From contig WQVZ01000017.1 of the NCBI GenBank assembly GCA_009785595.1, forward strand, positions 1 through 32,663: a stretch of DNA of 32,663 nt. The letters are read 5' to 3'. The notes under the pieces are model-generated. The model was not told where the DNA came from. It searched no databases and was given only the letters and a program-made list of their open reading frames with translations. This DNA is from Defluviitaleaceae bacterium. GTDB taxonomy: Bacteria > Bacillota > Clostridia > Lachnospirales > WRAX01. Positions 1 to 8,841 of this stretch are shown here, in pieces; within the stretch, counting starts at the first letter, position 1; each line of letters starts with the position of its first letter. Position numbers and translations under genes: made by a program.

Positions 1-753
1 GTCAACACCTCGTGCACCGTCTGCACCCATATCAAAGGAGAGTTGGTGGTGGGATGGGGGTAGGGTTGCGAGGAGGGCGTCTATAGCAGCGGGGTTGGTT
101 AGGTCTAGGGTGTAGGTTTGGGTTAGGGGGGCGAGGGATTCGAGGGTGGTGTTTCTGGATAGGCGGGCGGGGAATTGCATCATTATATGTTCGGTATCGG
201 ATGTCCACCAGAGAAAATTGTTGCGTTCATCGAAGTGGAACTTGCCGTAAGGGCCGTCAATAAGGTCGTTCTCGGTAATGCGGAGCTGGCCAAGCATAGC
301 ATTTTCTGGAGAATCCATATCCCAGCGAGTAAAGCTAAACATAAAATGCTGCTGGCGAGCGTCCGCTCTCCTCATTTCCACTCCCGAAGTTAAATATTCT
401 TCCGGTAGAAACCAAGAGGTCACGAAGTTTTCACATATCGTAAGTCTGTATAGCTGATACTCCTCCGGTATGCCTATGGGCAGATAGAAGCTTTCCGGCT
501 CCATAAGGTTTACACTACTTGCCATAGATGTCGTCATTCCGGTAGCTCTGCCGGATCCAACCATTAGGTAGCTTTCTAAAAATTCACGCATTGATGTGAA
601 ACGAAGGGTGTCGGGTTCATAAGAAACATGGTCATCCTCAAAGACACCATTGGTTGTTTCGATGATGTCGTCGTCAATGTCCTCATTTTGTCCGCAACCA
701 ATTAAGGTCAAAGCTAAGAATAACGTCATGATAATTACTGATAAACGTTTCAC
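1..753 (-). CDS. Lipoprotein of unknown function, C-terminus beyond the window
   Basis: Open frame of 251 codons with no stop before the left edge, so the C-terminus is missing. It starts with GTG, preceded by AAGGAGG ten bases upstream; that site lies inside the last codons of recN, two bases away, so it is probably the last gene of the recN operon. The N-terminus is a lipoprotein signal (KRLSVIIMTLFLALTLIGC, lipobox LIGC with Cys at about residue 18), followed by an acidic linker. I recognise no domain in the rest. It should be anchored to the outer face of the membrane. Codon use changes sharply in the last 180 bases before the edge, where nearly every codon ends in C or A. The lipoprotein call is secure; the function is unknown. 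Confidence 0.8.
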   Translation of the reverse strand, partial: MKRLSVIIMTLFLALTLIGCGQNEDIDDDIIETTNGVFEDDHVSYEPDTLRFTSMREFLESYLMVGSGRATGMTTSMASSVNLMEPESFYLPIGIPEEYQLYRLTICENFVTSWFLPEEYLTSGVEMRRADARQQHFMFSFTRWDMDSPENAMLGQLRITENDLIDGPYGKFHFDERNNFLWWTSDTEHIMMQFPARLSRNTTLESLAPLTQTYTLDLTNPAAIDALLATLPPSHHQLSFDMGADGARGVD

Positions 754-755
754 AA

Positions 756-2444
756 TTACCGCGCCTCCTTTTTAGACCCATGGGCCAACCGCCGCATCTC
801 CTCGGCGGCCTTGGTAGTTGTGTCGGTTATCTCGGCCCCGCCTATAAGCTGGGCTATGGCTTTGATGGTATCAGCCTCCTCCAGTCGGTGAATATGGGTG
901 ACGGTGCGGCCGTCGGCGGGGGTTTTTTCTATGTAAAAGTTGGCGTCGCCCATGGCGGCTATTTGGGGTAGGTGGGTGATGCATAGTATCTGGTGGTTTT
1001 GGGCGATGACAGCCAGTTTTTGGGCCACCTGCTGGGCGGTGCGGCCGGAAATGCCGGCGTCAATTTCGTCGAAGATGAAGGTTTCGATGGTGTCATAACC
1101 GGCCAGAGCGGTTTTAAGTGCCAACATGACGCGGCTCATCTCGCCGCCGGAAGCGATGTCAGATAGGGGCTTTGGGGCTTCGCCTTTGTTGGCAGATATC
1201 ATGAACTCGACGCGGTCGAAGCCATCGCGGCCGAATTCACTACGGCTTTGCACATCGATAGCAAAGCTGGCGGCCTCCATACTTAACTGGCGCAGGGTGG
1301 TTTCTATCTGACCGCCCAGCGTAGCGGCGGCCTCCCGGCGTATTTTTGACATCGCCAGGCAGGTACGGCCGATTTCTTTTTCTAGGGCCTTTTTTTCTGC
1401 AACCAATTGTGCCAATTCTTGTTGGCCGTTTTCTATGGTATGTAGCTTTTGGACAAGTTCTTGGGCATATTCCAAAAGTTGCGGCACGTTGCGGCCGTAT
1501 TTTTGTTTTAAACGATATATTTGGTCCAGCCGGGCTTCTATTTCTTCAAGCTCCCACGGGTTGTGTTCTAAGTTATCGGCATAACGGGCAAAATCTTGGG
1601 AGATATCAGCAAGTTGAGCATAAAGGTCGGCCAGTCGGGTAGCCGTGTCTTTTTGGGCCGTATCGTATGCGGCAACAGCGGCGGTATGCTCCACCACACG
1701 GGCAAGGTTGTCCAACACTCCGCCATCTGCGCTTAGTAATGCCCGGGCTGCTACCGCCCCATTGGTGATTTTTTCTCGATTGGTCAGCATTTTGCGCCGT
1801 TGGGTCAACCTTTCTTCCTCGTCGGTGGCCAGACCAGTGGCAGAAATTTCTTCTATTTGGAATTTATATACATCTGCTGTCTGACTTTGGTCGGCATTTT
1901 GGCCGGGTATGGTTTTTATGGCGGCTAACAGGGTTTTGTATGCGGTAATATATTCTGCCAGCTGCGTTTTTTGCGGCAACAAGTCTTCTTGACAAAAACG
2001 GTCTAAAAGCTGCAAATGCTTCGCGGGATTGAGGAGAGATTGATGCTCGTGCTGGCCATGGATGTCCACCAGCACGGCGGAAATTTCCTTTAGCATACTG
2101 ATAGTTACAGGCCGCCCGTTAATTTTTGCTGTTTGTTTGCCCGCTGTATTTTGGGAACGAAAAAGAAGCAGAGCGCGATCTTCGCCTATATCAATACCAA
2201 GGCGGGAAATCTGCTCTACCAGCTGATTGTGGCTGACGGTGATAAAAGCCTCGACCGTGGCAACATCAGCACCGGTACGGATAAATTCCTTGGAAGCACG
2301 GGCACCCAAAACAAAATTGATGGAGTCTATTAGTATAGATTTTCCCGCGCCGGTTTCGCCTGTGAGGATATTTAGGCCCGGGGCAAAATCAATGGAAGCT
2401 TCGCGGATAAGGGCCACATTTGATACTTTAAGATGCTCTAACAT
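756..2444 (-). CDS. recN: DNA repair protein RecN
   Basis: SMC-like ATPase of double-strand-break repair, about the family's usual length at 562 residues. Walker A GETGAGKS is at residues 29-36. A long helical coiled-coil middle contains the family segment VDIHGQHEHQSLLNP. The C-terminal lobe has the signature LSDIASGGEMSRVMLALK and Walker B FIFDEIDAGISG. The start ATG has AGGAGA nine bases upstream. It follows nadK after 25 bases and precedes the lipoprotein by two. In Firmicutes argR often lies between nadK and recN, and spoIVB-spo0A follow recN; neither is present here. Confidence 0.97.
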   Translation of the reverse strand: MLEHLKVSNVALIREASIDFAPGLNILTGETGAGKSILIDSINFVLGARASKEFIRTGADVATVEAFITVSHNQLVEQISRLGIDIGEDRALLLFRSQNTAGKQTAKINGRPVTISMLKEISAVLVDIHGQHEHQSLLNPAKHLQLLDRFCQEDLLPQKTQLAEYITAYKTLLAAIKTIPGQNADQSQTADVYKFQIEEISATGLATDEEERLTQRRKMLTNREKITNGAVAARALLSADGGVLDNLARVVEHTAAVAAYDTAQKDTATRLADLYAQLADISQDFARYADNLEHNPWELEEIEARLDQIYRLKQKYGRNVPQLLEYAQELVQKLHTIENGQQELAQLVAEKKALEKEIGRTCLAMSKIRREAAATLGGQIETTLRQLSMEAASFAIDVQSRSEFGRDGFDRVEFMISANKGEAPKPLSDIASGGEMSRVMLALKTALAGYDTIETFIFDEIDAGISGRTAQQVAQKLAVIAQNHQILCITHLPQIAAMGDANFYIEKTPADGRTVTHIHRLEEADTIKAIAQLIGGAEITDTTTKAAEEMRRLAHGSKKEAR

Positions 2445-2469
2445 TTTTATCTCCTGGTATCTTCATAGT

Positions 2470-3327
2470 TCATAATGTTTTGCCGATTTTTTTACGTAGC
2501 ACCTCATAAAATCCGTAACTATTTGTCTTTATTATATTGGTGACATATTGGGATGGGGTTATCAAAATTTCCAGTTCATTGCCGCATACGCTGGTAACAT
2601 CGGCGTGATTTATGCCCTCGCCATCAAAGGAAATAACGGTATCACGGGTGTTTGGCAGACGTATGTGTATATGGTCTTCGTGAGAAATAACAGCGGGGCG
2701 GGCGCTTAAAGAAGCGGGGCATATGGGGGTTATGGCCACCATTTTTGCATCAGGTTTAAGCACCGGGCCGCCTGCAGCCAGATTGTAAGCTGTAGAACCA
2801 GTGGGAGTTGAAATAACAAGGCCATCGGCTCTAAAAGTGTCCATATACTCTCCGTTTATGTGTACAACACATTGTATCATACGAGGAGAGAAGCCCCTGT
2901 AAATAGTGATGTCATTGAGGGCAAGACGCGTGGCGGCACCCAATCCGGCTTGCAACATCATGCGCTGCTGTATTTTATAATTGTCTGCTAAAATGCGACT
3001 GATGGCACTTTTGGCATGGTTTTTCTCCACATCGGTAAGGTAGCCTACATTTCCCAAATTAATACCCAAAAGGGGCGTGCCGCTGTACACGGCATGACCA
3101 GCGGCTTTTAGCATGGTGCCATCGCCACCCAACACCACCAAAAAATCTACTTCATCGCATACCTCTCGATAGTTTTTCATAAACTGACAGTTATTGGGCA
3201 GCAAAGGGGCCAGTTCTTTGGTGGCAAAAACTTCACAGCCTAAAGCCCGCACAAAGTCCGCCAAATCGCGGGTTGTGGCTAATTGCAAATCCCTGTCTGT
3301 GTTTGGAAAAAAACCTATTTTCTTCAT
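2470..3327 (-). CDS. nadK: NAD kinase
   Basis: Phosphorylates NAD to NADP in the cytoplasm using ATP or polyphosphate. The 285 residues are the usual size for the family. The diacylglycerol-kinase-fold GGDGTMLKAAG motif begins at residue 67, and the conserved NAD-binding stretch DGLVISTPTGSTAYNLAAGG is intact. The start ATG overlaps the tlyA stop as ATGA, so the two are translationally coupled. The order tlyA-nadK-recN is typical of Clostridia. Confidence 0.97.
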   Translation of the reverse strand: MKKIGFFPNTDRDLQLATTRDLADFVRALGCEVFATKELAPLLPNNCQFMKNYREVCDEVDFLVVLGGDGTMLKAAGHAVYSGTPLLGINLGNVGYLTDVEKNHAKSAISRILADNYKIQQRMMLQAGLGAATRLALNDITIYRGFSPRMIQCVVHINGEYMDTFRADGLVISTPTGSTAYNLAAGGPVLKPDAKMVAITPICPASLSARPAVISHEDHIHIRLPNTRDTVISFDGEGINHADVTSVCGNELEILITPSQYVTNIIKTNSYGFYEVLRKKIGKTL

Positions 3328-4058
3328 GCGTCCCTCTTTTCCGCCAAAATCAGGTATTCTACATTGCCGTTTTGGCCTGTAATGGGCGATTGATCGATGT
3401 TTGTTGCGGCGAAACCATTATCTGCCAGAGCGTCGCGAATTCTTTTGACAGCCTTGTCGCGGGCGGCTTGACTGCGCACAACGCCCTTTTTATCAAGCTT
3501 TGTCCGGCCGCATTCAAATTGGGGTTTAACAAGAAACACCGCTTTGCCGCCGGCCTCCAATAATTCGGATACTTTTGGTATCACCAATGTTAAAGAAATA
3601 AACGAAAGGTCAGTGGCGATAAAATCCGGCTGGTAAGGCAAATCATCCAAAATTATGCCCCTAATGTCGCGACCCTCTATTGATATAACCCGTGGGTCAT
3701 GATGCAGCGTTTGAGCCAGTTGGCCATGCCCGTTATCCAGGGCAATAACACATTTAGCACCTCGTTGTAACATACAATCAGTAAATCCACCGGTGGATGC
3801 GCCTATGTCCAAGCAACGCAACCCTTGTAGATTAATATGAAATTTTTCCAGTGCGTGGGCTAATTTTAGACCGCCGCGTGATACAAATGGCAGCTTTCCA
3901 ACCTCTGAAGCAATTTTACTGGTCTCGGCGATTTTGGCCCCCGGTTTTGTGATTATTTCGCCGTCAACACTGCATTTTCCGGCCAAAATTATTTCTTTGG
4001 CGTATTCCCGCGATACATCCAGTTGCTTGCAAACCATAATATCAAATCGCTTCATCAT
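3324..4058 (-). CDS. tlyA: TlyA-family rRNA 2'-O-methyltransferase (hemolysin A family)
   Basis: Two-domain RNA methyltransferase of 244 residues. An N-terminal S4 RNA-binding domain spans about residues 1-60 (LDVSREYAKEIILAGKCSVD). An FtsJ-like Rossmann fold follows, with CLDIGASTGGFTDCMLQRGA as SAM-binding motif I and FIATDLSFISL as the catalytic-core strand. In characterised relatives it methylates ribose in 16S and/or 23S rRNA; the hemolysin name is historical. The first ATG overlaps the end of dxs by 17 bases and has GGAGA nine bases upstream. A second ATG directly after it is possible. Confidence 0.95.
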   Translation of the reverse strand: MMKRFDIMVCKQLDVSREYAKEIILAGKCSVDGEIITKPGAKIAETSKIASEVGKLPFVSRGGLKLAHALEKFHINLQGLRCLDIGASTGGFTDCMLQRGAKCVIALDNGHGQLAQTLHHDPRVISIEGRDIRGIILDDLPYQPDFIATDLSFISLTLVIPKVSELLEAGGKAVFLVKPQFECGRTKLDKKGVVRSQAARDKAVKRIRDALADNGFAATNIDQSPITGQNGNVEYLILAEKRDA

Positions 4059-5916
4059 GACTTACGCTCTCCGCAATTTTTGTATAAATACTGTCTGCGT
4101 CCAATCCCACCAAAGCCAACAGTTCATCCCTGGTGCCAATGGGCGGAAAATCGTCGTCAATGGCGAAAGGATGTAGGCGCGGCGTGGTGATGCCTTTATT
4201 ACGCAAGGCGGCGTGCAGGCTTTGGCCGAACCCGCCCGCGTGTACGTTCTCTTCTATTGTAAATATATGGGAATACTTTGCCAAATCCGTCACCATTCCT
4301 ATATCCAACGGCTTTATAAAGCGCGGATTAATAAGTGTCGGCGCATACCCATCGGCACAAAGCCGCTCACATACCAGATTAGCCGCGTCCACCATAGAAC
4401 CCACTGCAATTATGGCAATCTTTTCGCCGTTTACCAAGGTTTCGCTTTCACCAAGGCGTATCGGGGAAGGGTTGCTCGATATAAAACTACTTGCAGTATC
4501 CTTTGGATAACGTATGGCCACAGGGCCGTTATGGTGCATAGCAAAGTCCAGCATAGCGCCAAATTCGGCAGCATTTGCCGGGGCGAGCACCGTTAAATTA
4601 GGCATATGCGTCAAATAGCTAAGGTCAAAAATACCTTGATGGGTCTCTCCGTCGCCGGGCACAACGCCGGCTCTATCTAGCATAAATACAACGGGCAGTT
4701 TCTGTATACATACATCATGAAGGATTTGATCATAAGCCCGCTGTAAAAAGGTGGAATATATCGCTACAACAGGTCTCAAGCCGCCTTTGGCCAGGCCCGC
4801 CGCAAAGGTGACAGCATGACCCTCTGCAATGCCAACATCAAAAAACCGGTGGGGGAAATTCTTTTTAAAGCTAGCCAGGCCGCAGCCTGTCGGCATCGAG
4901 GCCGTTATAGCCACGATTTTGTCGTTGGCCTGCCCGAGCTCTACAATTTTGTTGGCAAAAACATCGGTGTATGTAGCTTTGGCGGCAGGTTTGACGGCTC
5001 CGGTCGCCGCGTCAAAAGGCCCAATGCCGTGAAATTTCGCTGGCTGTCGTTCTGCCGGGACATACCCCATGCCCTTTTTGGTGCGCACATGCACCAGCAC
5101 CGGCCCTTTAATTTCCTTAACATTTTGCATAACACCAACTAATTGTTCCAAATTATGGCCGTCAACCGGGCCGTAGTATTTAAAACCCAGCTCCTGAAAC
5201 AGCACGCCTGGTATCAATAGATATTTGAGGTGCGTTTTGGTTTTTTCTAAAAAACTACCAGTACCTTTGCCTACAATGGGTATATTTTGCAAAAATCCTC
5301 GCACGGCCCCTTTTACATTGATGTATGAGGGTGCCGAGCGCAGGTCATTGAGATAGCGCGACAGTGCCCCAACATTTTCGGATATAGACATCTGGTTGTC
5401 GTTCAAAATAACCGTTAAGTCCGTATCGCTACGGCCAATATTGTTAAGCCCCTCCAGGGCCAGGCCGCTGGTGAGAGACCCATCACCAATAACCGCAACC
5501 ACCTTATTGCGCTGGCCCAGCAGATCACGACTGATAGCCAAGCCGTGTGCGGCCGACAATGATGTGGAGCTATGGCCCACATCAAAGACATCATGGGGGC
5601 TTTCGGTGGATTTGGTAAAGCCGCTAAGACCTCCGAATTGACGTAAAGTATCAAATTCATCACGTCGCCCAGTCAATATTTTGTGAGGATATGACTGGTG
5701 CCCCACGTCCCACAAAATTTTATCATCAGGGGAATTTAAACAGTAATGCAAAGCCAAAGTAAGCTCCACCACACCCAAATTAGACGCCAGATGTCCCCCT
5801 GTTTTAGACACAGAGTTTACTAAAAATTCCCTAATTTCTTCCGCTACAACGGGCAGCTGTGGCATTTGCAGCCGCTTTAAATCCCGTGGCGAATTTATTT
5901 TATCTAAATAGCGCAT
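4042..5916 (-). CDS. dxs: 1-deoxy-D-xylulose-5-phosphate synthase
   Basis: Thiamin-diphosphate enzyme that condenses pyruvate with glyceraldehyde 3-phosphate, the first step of the MEP isoprenoid pathway. About 624 residues, normal length. The ThDP motif runs from GDGS (about 144-147) to NDNQ (172). The transketolase pyrimidine-binding domain (YSTFLQRAYDQILHDV, DRAGVVPGDGETHQG) and the C-terminal transketolase domain follow. I chose the ATG giving MRYLDKINSPRDL, which has GAGG five bases upstream; an upstream in-frame start at 5955 would add 13 unconserved residues and run into the methyltransferase gene. IspA in the same operon uses the downstream C5 units. Confidence 0.97.
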   Translation of the reverse strand: MRYLDKINSPRDLKRLQMPQLPVVAEEIREFLVNSVSKTGGHLASNLGVVELTLALHYCLNSPDDKILWDVGHQSYPHKILTGRRDEFDTLRQFGGLSGFTKSTESPHDVFDVGHSSTSLSAAHGLAISRDLLGQRNKVVAVIGDGSLTSGLALEGLNNIGRSDTDLTVILNDNQMSISENVGALSRYLNDLRSAPSYINVKGAVRGFLQNIPIVGKGTGSFLEKTKTHLKYLLIPGVLFQELGFKYYGPVDGHNLEQLVGVMQNVKEIKGPVLVHVRTKKGMGYVPAERQPAKFHGIGPFDAATGAVKPAAKATYTDVFANKIVELGQANDKIVAITASMPTGCGLASFKKNFPHRFFDVGIAEGHAVTFAAGLAKGGLRPVVAIYSTFLQRAYDQILHDVCIQKLPVVFMLDRAGVVPGDGETHQGIFDLSYLTHMPNLTVLAPANAAEFGAMLDFAMHHNGPVAIRYPKDTASSFISSNPSPIRLGESETLVNGEKIAIIAVGSMVDAANLVCERLCADGYAPTLINPRFIKPLDIGMVTDLAKYSHIFTIEENVHAGGFGQSLHAALRNKGITTPRLHPFAIDDDFPPIGTRDELLALVGLDADSIYTKIAESVSHDEAI

Positions 5917-5941
5917 ATATACCTCAGCAAACAGAAATTGG

Positions 5942-6730
5942 TTATTTAACCGCAATCACCATTTTGTATGGAAAAATCACTTCAGCATTGTCATTAAATC
6001 CCGCCATATGCTCAAGAAACCCATCAACATCTTTCTTGATGCCATCGTCTATCTTTGCGGCAAACTCCGCATTACTTATATGTACAAGAAAATCCATCAT
6101 CTTTTGGGCCGGCCATTGTTCCGCGCTGTGGCATACAGCTTCCCTCGAAAATTTAAACTTTCCAAAGGATTTGATTCTGTCAGCATACGAATTTTTATCG
6201 TTATGCACGGGCGGAGTGGCTTGAGAATACCACACTTCGGTACTTTTTGCCCTAAGTTCCAAAAAAGCCTTTTCCAGTTCCCAACCCACAACAGGCGGCA
6301 GGGCAAAGTCATATATAGCCAAAATGCCGCCAGGTTTGAGAATTCTGTAGAATTCGGCCAGAGAGCTGTCTATATCCATCCAATGAAACGCCTGAGAAAC
6401 AGTGACAATGTCGGTGTAATCAGCAGGCAGGCTTGTGTTGTTTGAAACACCGCCCTTAAAAACAACGGAACCTTGCCCTGTGCTTTTTTCGGCTATTGCA
6501 CGCATCTCGTCATTCGGCTCTATGCCGATTATACTTGCGGCAATATTCTGCCATATTGTTGTAGACAAGCCCGTGCCGCAGCCTACGTCAACAACCACAT
6601 CGGGGCTTTTGCCCAGCCATGACAAAATAATTTTAATTACGGCATGTGGTGGGGTTGGCCTAACGTTGTGATATGATTTAGAAACAATGCTCCATTGCTC
6701 AAAATTCCTTTTATGCACCGCTTTTTCCAC
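5942..6730 (-). CDS. Class I SAM-dependent methyltransferase (Methyltransf_11 type)
   Basis: 262-residue Rossmann-fold methyltransferase. SAM motif I is VVDVGCGTGLS at about residues 46-56, followed by the acidic ribose-binding GIEPNDEM, then VSQAFHWMD and LKPGGILAIYDFALP (motif IV/post II). The HWMD and LKPGG segments resemble the YcgJ/BioC-like small-molecule or trans-aconitate-type group, but the substrate cannot be deduced. The GTG start overlaps the end of the frameshifted kinase gene by about 20 bases and has only a weak ribosome site; a second GTG 12 bases downstream is equally possible. With that kinase it interrupts the usual ispA/yuiD-dxs string, so it is probably an accessory insertion. 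Confidence 0.85.
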   Translation of the reverse strand: MEKAVHKRNFEQWSIVSKSYHNVRPTPPHAVIKIILSWLGKSPDVVVDVGCGTGLSTTIWQNIAASIIGIEPNDEMRAIAEKSTGQGSVVFKGGVSNNTSLPADYTDIVTVSQAFHWMDIDSSLAEFYRILKPGGILAIYDFALPPVVGWELEKAFLELRAKSTEVWYSQATPPVHNDKNSYADRIKSFGKFKFSREAVCHSAEQWPAQKMMDFLVHISNAEFAAKIDDGIKKDVDGFLEHMAGFNDNAEVIFPYKMVIAVK

Positions 6731-7264
6731 ACTTGCACCCCCATTGCCTTATAAGCCCGTCCATTTCCCTTCTGCTTCTAATGATAAAAAAGAGCTTGTC
6801 GCCATATTTTGCGCGAAAATCCATGATGGCACGCTTTCTTTGCGATTTATTATAATTCATTATGCCTTTGCAAAACATAACAAATCTTTTGTCAAATTTT
6901 TCATCTATATGATGGTCCGGCGCAGTGTCCGGACGTTTTTGCCATGCCTTTTGATGACACCCGCAATGCATATAAGGGGATTTGTATCAAGGAAAATTAT
7001 CAAATCCGCCCGCTTAAACCGCAAATCCATTGACTCACCATAACTGACATTGCCGTCAATAATCCATCTGTCCATTGCGGTAAATCCGGCAACTTTCTTC
7101 AGCCATTCATCTTCCGGTGGCGTTTGCCAATTTGGTAGCCAAAAATGCGTATCAAGATGAATAGCCGGTAAGCCTGTGGCATTGGCAAGCTTTTTGGGCA
7201 AATAACTTTTACCGCTGCCGTTGTTGCCAAGGACAGCTATTCGCCTGTAATCAAATATATTCAT
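6711..7264 (-). pseudogene. FlaR-like/AAA_17 P-loop nucleotide kinase, split by a -1 frameshift
   Basis: The N-terminal part (7264 down to about 6940) encodes MNIFDYRRIAVLGNNGSGKS with Walker A at residues 13-20, then the HLDTHFWLPNW and RWIIDGN segments of the adenylate-kinase-like FlaR family. It would stop at 6905, giving 119 residues. The missing C-terminal half (KRPDTAPDHHIDEKFDKRF ... IIRSRREMDGL) continues in the -1 frame to a TAA at 6711. Joining the frames at the A5 run (6936-6940, antisense TTTTT) gives a 184-residue protein of normal length. One lost A in a run of six explains it. It may be a true pseudogene, a sequencing error or programmed frameshifting. It lies three bases after yuiD. 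Confidence 0.8.
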
Positions 7265-7267
7265 ATC

Positions 7268-7717
7268 TTATCCATTGGTCATCAGCACGGCAATGACTAT
7301 ACCCAAAATACCACCTGCCGCCACTTCTATAGGCGTATGGCCCAGCATTTCTTTCAGCTTTTTATCCAGCTTTATGCCGGTGTTTTCTATGCTCTCCAGC
7401 AGGTCATTTATAACCTTTGCCTGCTTGCCGGCGGCGCGGCGCACCCCGGATGCGTCGTACATTACAATCATGCTGATGATGGCGGCCAAAGCAAACAGAT
7501 ATGTGTCAAAACCCTCTCTGATGCCGATTGTTGTTGTTATGGCAGTTACAAAAGAGGAATGAGACGAGGGCATACCGCCTGAGGACAGGATAAGGCCCCA
7601 TTTAACCCTGCGGGTGCGGGCAAGTTCGTATATAATCTTTAACACCTGAGCCGCAGCCCAGGCCACAACGGCTATCCAAAGGGCGTAGTTTAGCTGTATT
7701 TCGTCAAAAAACGACAT
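7268..7717 (-). CDS. yuiD: Divergent PAP2 family protein (DUF212, YuiD-like)
   Basis: Small integral membrane protein of 149 residues with about four hydrophobic segments. It carries the family signature GLILSSGGMPSSHSSFVTAI at about residues 41-60, followed by MVMYDASGVRRAAGKQA. These are the divergent PAP2/vanadium-haloperoxidase-related motifs, in which SGGMPSSHS stands where PAP2 phosphatases have the SGH loop. It may be a lipid or polyprenyl phosphate phosphatase; no member is firmly characterised to my knowledge. It starts six bases after ispA, whose stop codon lies in its ribosome site (AAGGTGA). Adjacency to an isoprenyl diphosphate synthase agrees with a role on prenyl phosphates. 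Confidence 0.9.
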   Translation of the reverse strand: MSFFDEIQLNYALWIAVVAWAAAQVLKIIYELARTRRVKWGLILSSGGMPSSHSSFVTAITTTIGIREGFDTYLFALAAIISMIVMYDASGVRRAAGKQAKVINDLLESIENTGIKLDKKLKEMLGHTPIEVAAGGILGIVIAVLMTNG

Positions 7718-7723
7718 ATTGCG

Positions 7724-8599
7724 TCACCTTGTCCTATCTATTAAATTCTCCGCCAGCGCCACTAAAAATGCCGAATTTTCCAGCCTTCGCAGGCTTTCTA
7801 TCACAGACGCGGACAGCTGGTGGTACATTTCCTCCGCTTTTTCAACGCCATAAAGGGATATATACGTAGATTTTTGATTCTTTTGGTCGCTGCCGATGGG
7901 TTTGCCAAGAGTCTCGCCACCGCTGATATCCAGCAGGTCGTCTTTTATTTGGAAGGCCATGCCCAAGGTTTTGCCTATATCTTCCATGGTGCTTACGGTA
8001 TCATCATCCGCAAATGCAGCCAGGGCACCACCGCCAAATGCGGCCATAAGCAGACCGGATGTTTTGTTGGTGTAGATATATTCCAGTTCTTGGGCAGTGG
8101 CGGCGGCATTTTCCATGCGTATATCCATAACCTGCCCGCCAATCATGCCCTTTATCCCTGCATAATCTGCTATTTTACTCATAGCCTTCAAAAAATGAAT
8201 ATTGGGGTTAGCCACACAATGCTGCGCCATCACTTCATATGCCCGGTTTAACAGAGCATCCCCCGCCAAGATGGCCATGGCTTCGCCAAAAACCATATGG
8301 TTTGTGGGGTGGCCGCGACGTAGGTCGTCGTTGTCCATTGCAGGCAAATCGTCGTGGATAAGGGAATATGTGTGAATCATCTCCAAGGCGCAAGCAAAAG
8401 GCAGGGCGTTGGCTGTCTTGCCGCCCAGCATCTTACATGTGGCCAACAAAATAACCGGACGCAGACGCTTGCCTCCGGGGAAAATGCTATATCTGGCGGC
8501 TTCGTTGATGATTTCCGGATAGACCATCGGCAGATAGTCATCCAGCCCGCCATTAATCAGGTCGATTTTTTTCTGTAGGGCTGCTTCAAAGTTCATCAT
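7724..8599 (-). CDS. ispA: Polyprenyl (farnesyl/geranyl) diphosphate synthase
   Basis: Condenses IPP with allylic diphosphates in the cytoplasm to make C15 (possibly C20) precursors. About 291 residues. The first aspartate-rich motif DDLPAMDNDDLRRG begins at residue 83, preceded by PGGKRLRP for IPP binding; the second is QIKDDLLDISG. The chosen ATG shares its A with the xseB stop (TGATG), indicating coupling; a GTG one codon upstream and an ATG one codon downstream are alternatives. The xseA-xseB-ispA order is the standard Firmicutes arrangement. Confidence 0.95.
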   Translation of the reverse strand: MMNFEAALQKKIDLINGGLDDYLPMVYPEIINEAARYSIFPGGKRLRPVILLATCKMLGGKTANALPFACALEMIHTYSLIHDDLPAMDNDDLRRGHPTNHMVFGEAMAILAGDALLNRAYEVMAQHCVANPNIHFLKAMSKIADYAGIKGMIGGQVMDIRMENAAATAQELEYIYTNKTSGLLMAAFGGGALAAFADDDTVSTMEDIGKTLGMAFQIKDDLLDISGGETLGKPIGSDQKNQKSTYISLYGVEKAEEMYHQLSASVIESLRRLENSAFLVALAENLIDRTR

Positions 8600-8841
8600 C
8601 ACTCGTCATCACCCATGGGGGCAAAATCCCGTCTTTCTGTCATTCCCGCGGCATTTTTTGTTAACAATTCTACTTCTTGCTCCACATCTGCCAATTTTTG
8701 GGCGCAATTTGCCGCCAAAGCCATGCCTTCTTTATACAACGCCAAAGAAACCTCCAGTGGTGCATCGGATGCCTCTATGGCGGCGATTATCTCGTCCAGT
8801 CGCTTTATATTTTCCTCAAAATCGAATCTTTCTTTGCTCAT
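8599..8841 (-). CDS. xseB: Exodeoxyribonuclease VII small subunit
   Basis: 80-residue helical subunit that binds XseA to form the single-strand-specific exonuclease VII. The family pattern FEENIKRLDEIIAAIEASDAPLE ... ALYKEGMALAANCAQKL is complete. Its ATG overlaps the xseA stop as ATGA, and its stop overlaps the ispA start. Confidence 0.95.
   Translation of the reverse strand: MSKERFDFEENIKRLDEIIAAIEASDAPLEVSLALYKEGMALAANCAQKLADVEQEVELLTKNAAGMTERRDFAPMGDDE

Noticed and set aside
6931-6960. Programmed -1 frameshift as the sole explanation for the split kinase
   Set aside because: The heptamer is not the canonical A-AAA-AAC (only five A), and the hairpin starts without the usual spacer; kept only as one possibility.
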